This document shows positions 42,332-51,261 of a stretch of 64,000 nt of DNA, one piece after another. Source of the DNA: a candidate division WOR-3 bacterium (GTDB lineage Bacteria > Hydrothermota > UBA3072); the NCBI GenBank assembly GCA_039804165.1, contig JBDRZZ010000008.1:1-64000 (forward strand), in the 5' to 3' direction. Position 1 is the first letter of the stretch; each line of letters opens with the position of its first letter. The notes below the pieces were generated by a model. That model was not told where the DNA came from. It searched no databases and was given only the letters and a program-made list of their open reading frames with translations. Both the position numbers and the translations under genes were made by a program.

Positions 42332-44683
42332 ATGAAGCGACTAATTTTTTTCTTTGGAGTTTTTCTTACTTTTTATAGTTATGCTCAGATGATGAAAAAA
42401 ATTAGTGTTGGTAAACTGGAGGCAAGGATTTTTGATGATGGAATTCAAAGCGCTACAAATTTACCAATGAGCCATTGTATTTACGTGAGAGGCTACTATA
42501 CAGATCCTTGGGATTGGCTTGAAACCACAACTTATTGGCCTGGTGGGATGCTTAGAAATGCCTCTATTTTGGTTGGTTGCCGAAACTGGATAGATACTCT
42601 TGGGAATAGAGTTCCTTATTATGTGACAGGACATTGTAATCGTGAATCTTATGGACCTGGAGATCCTTATCAATTTAATGTTCCTTTCGAGGATGGTCTT
42701 ACAATTCATCGTTACTCTCGCTATCCTCCACCAGTTGTAAAGGTGGATAAGGAACTGGTGAGTCCCCCCTGGGGTTTTCGTGGAGATGTGGTTGATTCTA
42801 CAAAGGTTTGGGGAACCGCTGATATGATGGTTGAGTGTCATTGGAGGCTTTCAATTGGAATGGATGTTTATCAAAGAAACCTTGCTTGGAGTCAGCCTGA
42901 TCACGATGATTATGTAATTTGGGATTTGACATTTGTAAATACAGGAAATACAGATAGGGATGAGGAGATTGAGCTACCTGGACAGCGCCTTGATTCTGTT
43001 GTAATTATGAGGCATTATGAAGCTTTGCCAAATGGTGGGCTTTATCCATTTGGAAGCTGGGCTGGAGTAACTGAGGATCATAATTCTCGTCTTTCCTATC
43101 CTTTTAAAGGGGATTCTTTAAGGATTAACTATGTTGCTCTTGCGAGGAAGGGAGGAATGAATTACGATACTTATGGTCATAAATGCAGTGTTGAGTGGGG
43201 TGGAAATCCAGAACTTTTGGATGGTTGTGGATGGACAGGGCATGTAATTCTATTTGCTCCTAAAAATCCAAAAGTTCCACAGACTTACCCAATCTCTAAT
43301 CCTCAAGCAAGTAATGACCCAGCTCAGCCGAGTATGCATAGCACAATAGAAGGTTTTTACGGAGTTGTTTATAATCTTCAGGAACTTACGGATTCAAGCG
43401 AGTTTCGTCAGGTTTATAGATGTATGAGAATGGGAATTCGCGGATATGATGATACGACGAAAGAGGAAGTTAAAAAGGTTCATCTTATGAATGAGGTTTA
43501 CGATGTCTATGATACAACCGCAACTGGAGCACCGACTTATTATTATCAACCTCAAGATAGGATGGGAGAAAAGTATATTAAGAGGGGTGCTGTATTTCCA
43601 AGGGATTGGGCTTATTATACTTTTTGCACCGCTCCAAAATTTTCAATAGGACCATACAATATGGAGTATGGAGACACCATAAGGTTTGTTTTTGCAGTTG
43701 TCGCTGGAGCTATTCATAGGAAAACTTCTTATGAGTTAAGTAGATATTGGATTAGTGGAAAAGCAAGAGAGTATGGTTGGCTTAAGGATATGGAAATGGA
43801 TTCAATAAAAGCGGAGTATTTGAGAAGAGATCCTGTCGCTGAGATATATACTCCAATATCAGCTTATAGAAAGATTATATGGCCTGGAATAAATGCTGGT
43901 GGAGTTTATACTTGGGAGAATGATTGCGCAAAAGATTATGTTGTTTCTACAGGGAAAGATTCTCTTTTCAAAAATGGGCTTGCAGCCCAAAGAAATTTCA
44001 ATATGAACTATAATATTCCTCCATCCCCTCCGCCTCCTAAGATTTTTAATGTTAACTCAAGCCCTGAAGGGATTAAATTAAGTTGGAGCTATGATACTGA
44101 TCCAAGTAATCTTGGTGGTTTCAAGATATATAGAGCGATGGGTGGAACTTTATATAAAGAGGAAGGAGGGGTTGCTACAGGAGATTGGCAATTAATTGAT
44201 TCTTTAGGGCCTGAGGTAAGAGAATATATAGATACAATTGGTATTGTTAGAGGTTATGATTATTATTATTCTATAACAGCAATAAGCACTTCTGGAGTTG
44301 AGAGTGGGAAGTGGTTAACAATGACCCAAGAACCATTTGCAGCAAGACTTTTGGATCCTCCTGGAATGAGCCTTGATGAAGTAAGAGTTGTCCCAAATCC
44401 TCTAAATACGAGACTAGGAATTGATAGAAGCCATTTTAGTGATGATCAATATAAGATAACTTTTCGTCACCTACCTCCTATCTGCACAATAAGGATTTTT
44501 ACAGAGTCAGGAGAGCTGGTAAAGACAATAGAACACACAAATGGTTCTGGCACTGAGTTCTGGCAAGAGTATTGGTATCTCACCACAATTAATAACCAGA
44601 GACCGGCAAGTGGTATTTATATAGCTCATATTCAAACCCCAGATGGTAAAAGCATAGTCCGTAAGTTTATCATAATTAGATAG
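42332..44683 (+). CDS. Large secreted protein with FnIII-like and type-IX-like sorting domains, receptor partner
   Basis: 783 residues after aaaggaggtt. The signal peptide is MKRLIFFFGVFLTFYSYA. The first ~560 residues form a large beta-rich module of unknown family with many Trp, Tyr, His and Cys. An FnIII-like domain follows at about 568-660 (IKLSWSYDTDPSNLGGFKIY). The C-terminal ~90 residues are a sorting domain that begins EVRVVPNPLN, contains IRIFTESGELVKTIEHTNG, and ends FIIIR. It sits 19 bp after the TonB receptor and 10 bp before a PorV-like gene. It may take the place that SusD holds in Bacteroidota loci and bind glycan at the surface. That role is inference. Confidence 0.7.
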   Translation: MKRLIFFFGVFLTFYSYAQMMKKISVGKLEARIFDDGIQSATNLPMSHCIYVRGYYTDPWDWLETTTYWPGGMLRNASILVGCRNWIDTLGNRVPYYVTGHCNRESYGPGDPYQFNVPFEDGLTIHRYSRYPPPVVKVDKELVSPPWGFRGDVVDSTKVWGTADMMVECHWRLSIGMDVYQRNLAWSQPDHDDYVIWDLTFVNTGNTDRDEEIELPGQRLDSVVIMRHYEALPNGGLYPFGSWAGVTEDHNSRLSYPFKGDSLRINYVALARKGGMNYDTYGHKCSVEWGGNPELLDGCGWTGHVILFAPKNPKVPQTYPISNPQASNDPAQPSMHSTIEGFYGVVYNLQELTDSSEFRQVYRCMRMGIRGYDDTTKEEVKKVHLMNEVYDVYDTTATGAPTYYYQPQDRMGEKYIKRGAVFPRDWAYYTFCTAPKFSIGPYNMEYGDTIRFVFAVVAGAIHRKTSYELSRYWISGKAREYGWLKDMEMDSIKAEYLRRDPVAEIYTPISAYRKIIWPGINAGGVYTWENDCAKDYVVSTGKDSLFKNGLAAQRNFNMNYNIPPSPPPPKIFNVNSSPEGIKLSWSYDTDPSNLGGFKIYRAMGGTLYKEEGGVATGDWQLIDSLGPEVREYIDTIGIVRGYDYYYSITAISTSGVESGKWLTMTQEPFAARLLDPPGMSLDEVRVVPNPLNTRLGIDRSHFSDDQYKITFRHLPPICTIRIFTESGELVKTIEHTNGSGTEFWQEYWYLTTINNQRPASGIYIAHIQTPDGKSIVRKFIIIR

Positions 44684-44693
44684 GGAGGGAAAG

Positions 44694-45665
44694 ATGAGAA
44701 AGTTTTTATTTTTATTGATTAGCTTAGCTATTACTTCTTACGCTGGGATAGAGATTGATAAAGTTGCTCAGACAGGATGTAAATTCTTGGATGTTGGTTT
44801 TGGAGCGAGGGCTTGCGGTATGGGAGAAGCTTATACTGTTGTAGGACATGATGCTGATGCTCTTTTTTATAATCCTTCCTGTATTGCTGAAATAGATAAT
44901 GATGTGGATATTTCAGGTGGTGTAACCTATTGGATTGCAGATATAAGACATAGCTATTTATCTATTGTTTATAACACAGGTAATTTTGGAAGTTTTGGCA
45001 TTAGTGTTGTCTCTCCAAATTATGGAGAAATTTTAGGGACAGAAATAGCTCCCGAAACTGAAGAAGGTTTTAAAGACACAGATACCTTGGGTGTTTCTGC
45101 ACTCTGTGTTGGAGTTGCTTATGCGAAAGAATTCACTGAGAAATTTACTGTTGGTGCTCAGATAAAATATGTGGCTCAGCATCTTGCAGAGACTTATTCC
45201 GAGAATCTTGGGGGGTATAAAGAGAATGAAATTTCTACGCTTTCGTATGATTTTGGACTTTTATTTTATCCAGGTTTTAAGAGCTTTGCTTTCGGAATGT
45301 TTGTAAGGAATTTCTCTCCAAGAGTCAAATACGAACAGATTGGATTTGAGCTTCCTTTGACTTTTTCTGTTGGAGTTGGTGTGGATAATCTACTTGATTT
45401 CTTTGGGAGTTATCCGGGGATGACCCTCACAGTTGGTGCAGAAATGCTTCATCCAAGAGATTGGAGAGAAGAATTTAATGTTGGAGGAGAATTTGGATAT
45501 AATGATATGATATTTTTCCGAGCAGGATATAAATTTAGATATTCTCAAGAAGGTTTGAATTTTGGAGTTGGTTTGAAAAGTTCTGGGATAAAAATAGATT
45601 GGTCTTATAGTGAATTTAAACTTTTTGATTGGATAAATAGATTTTCTGTAGGATTCTCGTTTTGA
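44694..45665 (+). CDS. PorV/PorQ-family outer-membrane barrel protein
   Basis: 323 residues. The signal peptide is MRKFLFLLISLAITSYA. GFGARACGMGEAYTVVGHDA and ALFYNPSCIAEI are the family hallmark (GARAxGMGxAxxAxxxDxxAxxxNPA). Repeated barrel strands follow, ending RFSVGFSF. PorV and PorQ are outer-membrane parts of the type IX secretion system that hand cargo to attachment machinery; related UPF0164 barrels have other roles. It directly follows a gene whose product carries a sorting tail, which supports a link to type-IX-like secretion. The core type IX genes (porK/L/M/N, sprA) are not in the window. Confidence 0.75.
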   Translation: MRKFLFLLISLAITSYAGIEIDKVAQTGCKFLDVGFGARACGMGEAYTVVGHDADALFYNPSCIAEIDNDVDISGGVTYWIADIRHSYLSIVYNTGNFGSFGISVVSPNYGEILGTEIAPETEEGFKDTDTLGVSALCVGVAYAKEFTEKFTVGAQIKYVAQHLAETYSENLGGYKENEISTLSYDFGLLFYPGFKSFAFGMFVRNFSPRVKYEQIGFELPLTFSVGVGVDNLLDFFGSYPGMTLTVGAEMLHPRDWREEFNVGGEFGYNDMIFFRAGYKFRYSQEGLNFGVGLKSSGIKIDWSYSEFKLFDWINRFSVGFSF

Positions 45666-45779
45666 GGATCCCTTAAAAAGAGGGAATTAAGAGAAGTTTT
45701 TAGGCAAGAGTTTTTCCTTATTTAATTGGAATTGAAAAAGGGGAGAGGTAGTTTTTGTTATTAGGTTTGAAGGAAAGTG

Positions 45780-45797
45780 TTTAAAAAACTTTTTAAA
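45780..45797. promoter_or_regulatory. inverted repeat upstream of the sugar symporter gene
   Basis: tttaaaaa (45780-45787) and tttttaaa (45790-45797) are perfect inverted copies around two bases. They lie 25 bases before the ATG of the symporter gene. The surrounding 156-bp gap also holds a weak tccct / aggga hairpin just after the PorV-like gene. A-T richness makes chance occurrence possible. Confidence 0.25.
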
Positions 45798-45821
45798 GAA
45801 GATTAAGAAAGGAGAGGTATT

Positions 45822-47249
45822 ATGAATCTTGAATCGCAGAGGATCCCTTTGAAAGAGAAGATTGGGTATAGCTTGGGAGACGCAGCTGCTAATTTCTATT
45901 TTCAGATGTACATTGTTTTTATGATGTATTTTTATACAGATGTGTTTGGCCTTGCTGCTGGAACAGTTGGCACGATTTTTCTCTTTTCAAGAATATGGGA
46001 TGCAGTGAACGATCCAATGATGGCTGCTATTGCTGATCGAACAAATACGAGGTGGGGAAAATACCGTCCTTGGGTTTTGTTTGCAGCTTTTCCTTTAGCT
46101 CTTTTTGGGGTTTTAACTTTTACTACACCAAATTTTGGTATAGTAGGTAAAATAATATGGGCTTGTTTTACCTACAATTTTCTTATGATGTCTTATACAG
46201 CAAATAATGTTCCTTATTCCGCGCTAATGGGTGTTATGACCGGAGATTCTATTGAGAGGACAGCTTTATCTTCTGCAAGATTTATTGCTGCAAATATGGC
46301 GATGTTGGCTATTCAAGGATTTGCCTTACCTCTTGTTGGGAAACTTGGTAAGGGTAATGATGCACTAGGTTTTATGCTTACAATGATTGTTTTTTCCTCA
46401 TTAGCACTTCTATTTTTAATTATAACTTTCCTTAGCTCTAAAGAAAGAATAAAACCTGCTCCTGGCCAGAAAACCTCAATAAAACAGGATCTTTTTGATC
46501 TTGCTAAAAACCGCCCATGGGTTGCAATGTTTATTATGACAGTTTTTGTCTTTATTTATTGGTCTATGAAAGGAAGTATTGGGATTTACTACACTAAATA
46601 TTTTGTAGATCATAATAGTCTTCGTAGATTTTTAGAATTTTTCCCATTTCTACGTAGGGGAGCAGCTTTAGATGTTGTAAAAACTGGTTTTACATTCTTT
46701 AGTGTTAGTGGAGTTTTAGCACAATTGATTGGAATTATGTGTTCTAAATTTCTTGCGGTGAGATTTGGGAAAAGGGATGTTTTCCGTGTTTGTCTATTTT
46801 TATCGGGTTGTTCAACTGTTGTTTTTATGTTTTTGTCAAAAGACGCAATACTTCTCCAGTTTGTTTTTTCTATCCTTATTCAGCTTTTCTATGGCCCAAC
46901 AGTTCCTTTGTTGTGGGCTATGGTTGCAGATATTGCTGATTTTACCGAGTGGAAAACAAATCGTAGAGCAACAGCGATGACTTTCGCTACGATATTGTTC
47001 GCTCTTAAATTGGGATTAAGTTTAGGAGGAGCTCTTGCAGGATGGCTCCTTTCTTTATATGGTTATGTTCCTGATGCTCAGCAAACCGCTACTGCACTTA
47101 AAGGGATTCGCTATTTGGTAAGTTTGTATCCTGCTATTATGTTCTTTATTGGGGTAGTAGCACTTTTGTTTTATGAGATTGATAGGAAGATAGAAATAAA
47201 AATGGAAGAAGAGCTTTTAGAAAGACGTAAACATTATAAATACGAATGA
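45822..47249 (+). CDS. GPH-family sugar:cation symporter (major facilitator)
   Basis: 475 residues with 12 predicted membrane helices. LKEKIGYSLGDAAANFYFQ and the loop SRIWDAVNDPMMAAIADRT followed by RWGKYRPW are the signature of the glycoside-pentoside-hexuronide:cation symporter family (XynB/XylP, MelB and relatives). It moves sugars or short oligosaccharides with Na+ or H+ through the inner membrane. The genes directly after it encode GH43 and GH10 enzymes, so xylo-oligosaccharides or arabino-xylo-oligosaccharides are the likely cargo. Start after aaaggagagg. Confidence 0.9.
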   Translation: MNLESQRIPLKEKIGYSLGDAAANFYFQMYIVFMMYFYTDVFGLAAGTVGTIFLFSRIWDAVNDPMMAAIADRTNTRWGKYRPWVLFAAFPLALFGVLTFTTPNFGIVGKIIWACFTYNFLMMSYTANNVPYSALMGVMTGDSIERTALSSARFIAANMAMLAIQGFALPLVGKLGKGNDALGFMLTMIVFSSLALLFLIITFLSSKERIKPAPGQKTSIKQDLFDLAKNRPWVAMFIMTVFVFIYWSMKGSIGIYYTKYFVDHNSLRRFLEFFPFLRRGAALDVVKTGFTFFSVSGVLAQLIGIMCSKFLAVRFGKRDVFRVCLFLSGCSTVVFMFLSKDAILLQFVFSILIQLFYGPTVPLLWAMVADIADFTEWKTNRRATAMTFATILFALKLGLSLGGALAGWLLSLYGYVPDAQQTATALKGIRYLVSLYPAIMFFIGVVALLFYEIDRKIEIKMEEELLERRKHYKYE

Positions 47250-47279
47250 GAAGAAGAATTTAGTAGAAAAAAGCAGATT

Positions 47280-48878
47280 ATGAATCAGTTGTGTTTTCTT
47301 TTTTCGCTCTTTTCAATATTTGTCTTTTTAGGCTGCCAGCAAATAAGGTATAACGAAATCTATACGAATCCTGTTATTCCAGGCTGTTATCCTGATCCTA
47401 GTATTTGTAGGGTTGGGGATGATTATTATACTGTTCATAGCTCTTTTGAGTATTTCCCAGGAGTTCCAATATTTCACAGTAGAGATTTGGTTCACTGGCG
47501 TCAAATTGGTTATTGTCTAACAAGAGAGAGCCAACTACCTCTTAAGAAAATGAGAACTTCTGGAGGAATATATGCTCCAACTCTCAGATATCACAATGGT
47601 TTATTCTATATGATTACCACCAATGTTGATGGAGGAGGTAATTTCTATGTGACAGCGAAGGATCCTCGTGGCCCTTGGTCCGATCCTGTATGGTTGGATA
47701 AAGGAGGATTTGATCCTTCTCTTTTCTTTGATGATGATGGGAAGGTTTATTATACTCGTCATGAAGGGGAAGCACACGGTTATATTGCTCAATGTTTGTT
47801 AGATTTAAAAGAGGGAAAACTTGAAGGAGAGATGAAAAAGATATGGGAAGGAACAGGAGATATTTGGCCAGAAGGTCCACATTTATATAAAATTAATGGA
47901 AAATATTATTTAATGATTGCTGAAGGGGGAACTAGTTACGGTCATATGATTACAATAGCTCGTTCTGAATCCCCTTGGGGCCCTTTTGAGCCAAATCCTA
48001 ATAATCCAATTTTGACACATAAACATTTGAAAGATCATCCCTTCCAGGCTCTTGGACATGGAGACCTTGTTGAAACTCCTGATGGATGGTGGATTGTTTT
48101 TCTTGGAATTAGACCAAAAGGAGGTTACTATAATCATCTTGGGAGAGAAACTTTTCTTGCCCCAGTTAAGTGGACTAAAGACGGTTGGCCTATTGTTAAT
48201 GAAGGAAAGCCAATTGAGGAGATAATGAAGGCACCAAGATTACCGAGATTTGAGGTTGAAGAAGAAGCGGTGAGGGATGACTTTGATAAAGAGGAATTTT
48301 CCCTTTGCTGGAACTTTTTAAGGAATCCTTATATAGAGAATTACTCTTTAACTGAAAGACCCGGTTATCTTCGTCTTTATGGATCAGAAATTACAATGGC
48401 AGATCAGGATTCTCCGACATTTCTTGGTCGCCGTCAAACAGCAATGGAATGTAAGGTGGTTACGAAACTTGAGTTTAATCCTCAAAAAGAAAATGAGGAG
48501 GCAGGGCTTGTTATTAGAGGTAATGAGGCAAACCGTTATGAATTAGGAATTACAAAAAGAGATGGGAAACGTTGTGTGTTTTTGAGGAAAACTGTAAAGG
48601 GGAAATTAGAAGAGCCTATTAAGTATGAGGGGATTGGAGAAGGAGAGGTTATTCTCTCTATTGAAGCAAAACCTCTTTCCTATGAATTTTTCTATCAAGT
48701 AGGAGATGAAGAACCTAAGAGTTTAGGAACTGCACTTACGAAATATCTTTCCTTTGAGGAAGTGGAAAGCTTTTTGTTTACAGGTGCATATATTGGGTTA
48801 TATGCAACTGGGAATGGTGTTAAATCTACAGCTCCAGCTGATTTTGATTGGTTTGATTTTATTGTGTATAAGAAATGA
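47280..48878 (+). CDS. GH43 beta-xylosidase / alpha-L-arabinofuranosidase lipoprotein
   Basis: 532 residues. The N-terminus is a lipoprotein signal with lipobox VFLGC (Cys19), so the enzyme is membrane-attached outside the cytoplasm. The five-bladed GH43 catalytic domain spans about 28-320: catalytic base Asp39 in YPDPS, pKa-tuning Asp145 in GGFDPSLF, general acid Glu198 in WPEGPHLY. The C-terminal ~200 residues form a beta-sandwich of the kind attached to GH43 xylosidases (RDDFDKEEFSLCWNFLRNP). It probably trims xylose or arabinose from xylan fragments before import by the adjacent symporter. The start has only a poor ribosome binding site (agaagaag). Confidence 0.9.
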   Translation: MNQLCFLFSLFSIFVFLGCQQIRYNEIYTNPVIPGCYPDPSICRVGDDYYTVHSSFEYFPGVPIFHSRDLVHWRQIGYCLTRESQLPLKKMRTSGGIYAPTLRYHNGLFYMITTNVDGGGNFYVTAKDPRGPWSDPVWLDKGGFDPSLFFDDDGKVYYTRHEGEAHGYIAQCLLDLKEGKLEGEMKKIWEGTGDIWPEGPHLYKINGKYYLMIAEGGTSYGHMITIARSESPWGPFEPNPNNPILTHKHLKDHPFQALGHGDLVETPDGWWIVFLGIRPKGGYYNHLGRETFLAPVKWTKDGWPIVNEGKPIEEIMKAPRLPRFEVEEEAVRDDFDKEEFSLCWNFLRNPYIENYSLTERPGYLRLYGSEITMADQDSPTFLGRRQTAMECKVVTKLEFNPQKENEEAGLVIRGNEANRYELGITKRDGKRCVFLRKTVKGKLEEPIKYEGIGEGEVILSIEAKPLSYEFFYQVGDEEPKSLGTALTKYLSFEEVESFLFTGAYIGLYATGNGVKSTAPADFDWFDFIVYKK

Positions 48879-49966
48879 TGGAGAAAATTAAGGATTTTAG
48901 AGAAGATTATCCTTTAAAAGAAATAATTAAGGATTTCCATATTGGAGTCGCTCTAAGTAAAGATCAGATTGAAGGAAAAGAGCCATTAACAACAGCTCTT
49001 GTGGAGAGACATTTCAATAGCATTACTCCTGAAAATATTCTTAAGTGGGAGGAAGTCCATCCTGAGCTTGATAAATATAATTTTTCTCCAGTTGACCTTT
49101 TTGTAGAATTTGGAGAAAAAAATAGAATGTTTATGGTTGGGCATACTCTTGTTTGGTTCTATCAAACTCCTTCCTGGGTTTTTGAGGATAAAGATGGGAA
49201 CCCTTTAGATAGAGAATCTTTACTAAGTAGAATGAAAGACCATATCTTTACTGTAATGGGTCGGTATAAAGGAAGGATTCAAGGATGGGATGTTGTTAAT
49301 GAAGCAATTGCAGAAGATGGGAGTTTTAGGAAATGTAAATGGTTGGAAATTATAGGAGAGGACTATATTCAAAAAGCTTTTGAATATGCTATGGAGGCTG
49401 ACCCATCTTGTGAACTTTATTATAATGAGTATGATCTTGAGAAGCCTCCTAAGTGTGAAGGAGTGATCCGTCTTTTGGAGAATCTTAAGAGGAAAGGGAT
49501 TAGAATAGATGGAGTTGGGGTTCAGGGGCATTGGTTTTTAGATTACCCTCATTTGGAAGAGATTGAGGCTTACATTTTAGCTATTTCTAAATTGGGGTTA
49601 AAAGTTATTATTTCAGAGTTGGATGTAAGTGTTCTTCCTTTTTATCCTGTGGATTCAAAGGCTGTGGATCTATCTTCTTTTCCAGTAGAATTCCAGAAAG
49701 TTCATAATCCTTATCCGGATGGTTTACCAGATTCTGTAGAGGAAAAACTTGCAGATCGGTATTCAGAATTATTTTCTTTGTTTAGGAAGCATAGAGACAA
49801 AATTAAAAGGGTGACTTTCTGGGGTGTCCATGATGGACAGTCCTGGAGAAGTTATTTACCAATAAGGGGAAGGGTCGATTATCCAACTTTGTTTAATAAG
49901 GATTGTAAACCAAAGTTGGCTTTTGAGGCAGTTATTAAGGTATTTCGAGAATGTAATGAGGGTTGA
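48875..49966 (+). CDS. GH10 endo-beta-1,4-xylanase, apparently cytoplasmic
   Basis: 363 residues forming one (beta/alpha)8 GH10 domain. Acid/base Glu143 lies in GWDVVNEA and nucleophile Glu248 in IISELDV; the substrate-side blocks FNSITPENILKWE, GHTLVW and WGVHDG are all present. There is no signal peptide, so the enzyme should act inside the cell on imported xylo-oligosaccharides, as intracellular GH10 xylanases of other bacteria do. It overlaps the GH43 gene by 4 bp (ATGA) and ends the symporter-GH43-GH10 unit. Its end is followed at once by the promoter of the kinase operon. Confidence 0.95.
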   Translation: MMEKIKDFREDYPLKEIIKDFHIGVALSKDQIEGKEPLTTALVERHFNSITPENILKWEEVHPELDKYNFSPVDLFVEFGEKNRMFMVGHTLVWFYQTPSWVFEDKDGNPLDRESLLSRMKDHIFTVMGRYKGRIQGWDVVNEAIAEDGSFRKCKWLEIIGEDYIQKAFEYAMEADPSCELYYNEYDLEKPPKCEGVIRLLENLKRKGIRIDGVGVQGHWFLDYPHLEEIEAYILAISKLGLKVIISELDVSVLPFYPVDSKAVDLSSFPVEFQKVHNPYPDGLPDSVEEKLADRYSELFSLFRKHRDKIKRVTFWGVHDGQSWRSYLPIRGRVDYPTLFNKDCKPKLAFEAVIKVFRECNEG

Positions 49967-49990
49967 CAGAAGGTTTAGATATATTATTAT
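49963..49990 (+). promoter_or_regulatory. sigma70-type promoter for the kinase-GH3-GH116 operon
   Basis: TTGACA (49963-49968), 16 bp, TATTAT (49985-49990). The -35 box contains the stop codon of the GH10 gene (49964-49966). An aaaaaggagg ribosome binding site and a GTG start (50016) follow. Confidence 0.7.
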
Positions 49991-50015
49991 AAAAGCGAAA
50001 AAGGAGGAGTAGAAA

Positions 50016-51242
50016 GTGGCTAAGAAAAAGGATATTGAAGTTGTGGCAGCCGGGCATATTTGTCTTGATTTGATTCCGGCTTTTACTATTAAGGATAAGG
50101 TTGATAAAATCACAGATGTCCTTATCCCTGGAAAGATGATTAATATGGGAAAGTGCGTTGTTGTAGGAGGTGGTCCTGTAACAAATGCAGGGGTTTCAAT
50201 TCGTAGACTCGGTGTGAAAACAGAACTGATTGGAAAAATTGGAGATGATGATTTTGGAGAGGATGTTTTAAGATGGTATGAGGAGCATGAAGGTCATTTC
50301 AAAGGGATTAAGATGGTAAAAGGAGAATCTACCTCCTATACTATTGCGATTTGTATCCCAGGGATTGACCGATTTTATCTTCACCATTGTGGTGCTAATG
50401 ACACTTTTTGTTACGACGATATGGACTTTGATCTTGTTGCAAGGGCTAAACTAATGCTTTTTGGCTATCCACCATGGATGAGGAAACTTTATGAAAATAA
50501 AGGAAGAGAACTAACAAGAATTCTTAAGAAAACAAAGGAATTAGACACAACAACTGTTCTGGATCTATCGCTTCCTGATGTAGATAGTTATGCTGGACAG
50601 CAAAACTGGAAGGCCATTCTTGAGGATTGGGTTCCTTTAACAGACATTATGGCTCCGAGTGCAGAAGAAATTTTTTATTTCCTTTATAAAGATGAATTTT
50701 TAAAGAAAAAAGCGAATCTTGGGCCAAGAGATAGTGTTCTTGATCATATAACAGTGAAGGAAATTTCTAATGTTGGGAGAGACTTAATAGAAATGGGAAC
50801 AGCAGTTGCTATGGTAAAATGTGGACATAGGGGCTTGTATATTAGAACTTCTGATAAAGATAGACTTAGTAAGATGGGTGCAGCAAAATGTTCAAATCTT
50901 GAGAATTGGGCTAATCGAGAGCTTTGGTTCCCTGTATATGAGGAAGAAAAATTTGTAGGGGCTTTGGGTTCCGGAGATTCAGCAATTGCAGGTTTTATTG
51001 CCGCATTTGTTTGGGGGCATTCTATTGAATCTTGTCTCCGTTATGCAAATGCGGCGGGGAGTATGAATGTTACTGTCCCGGATGGACTTACTTGGAACAA
51101 AGGATTTGATGATTTGACAAGAAGGATCAACTCGGGATGGAAGACGAAAAAGATGGAGATTAGAGAGGAAGGGTGGAGGTTTGAGAATGGTTTCTGGGTT
51201 GGTCCTTGTAATTTTGGCAAATGGGAAACAGAAATAAAATAA
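50016..51242 (+). CDS. PfkB-family carbohydrate kinase
   Basis: 408 residues, GTG start after aaaaaggaggag. The N-terminal sugar-binding signature is VVGGGPVTNAGVSIRRLGVKTELIGKIGDDDFG. The C-terminal ATP/catalytic signature is GALGSGDSAIAGFIAAF, with catalytic base Asp321. It is longer than the ~310 residues of ribokinase, with extra sequence around 210-260 and a ~50-residue C-terminal extension. It should phosphorylate a sugar or sugar acid released by the GH3/GH116 enzymes encoded downstream. Substrate not determinable from sequence. Confidence 0.85.
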   Translation: MAKKKDIEVVAAGHICLDLIPAFTIKDKVDKITDVLIPGKMINMGKCVVVGGGPVTNAGVSIRRLGVKTELIGKIGDDDFGEDVLRWYEEHEGHFKGIKMVKGESTSYTIAICIPGIDRFYLHHCGANDTFCYDDMDFDLVARAKLMLFGYPPWMRKLYENKGRELTRILKKTKELDTTTVLDLSLPDVDSYAGQQNWKAILEDWVPLTDIMAPSAEEIFYFLYKDEFLKKKANLGPRDSVLDHITVKEISNVGRDLIEMGTAVAMVKCGHRGLYIRTSDKDRLSKMGAAKCSNLENWANRELWFPVYEEEKFVGALGSGDSAIAGFIAAFVWGHSIESCLRYANAAGSMNVTVPDGLTWNKGFDDLTRRINSGWKTKKMEIREEGWRFENGFWVGPCNFGKWETEIK

Positions 51243-51261
51243 AAGGAAGGAGAGGTTATTT

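Noticed and set aside
38857-45665. A SusC/SusD pair
   Set aside because: The receptor has the SusC-like N-terminal domain, but neither following gene resembles SusD (no lipobox or TPR-type RagB/SusD sequence).
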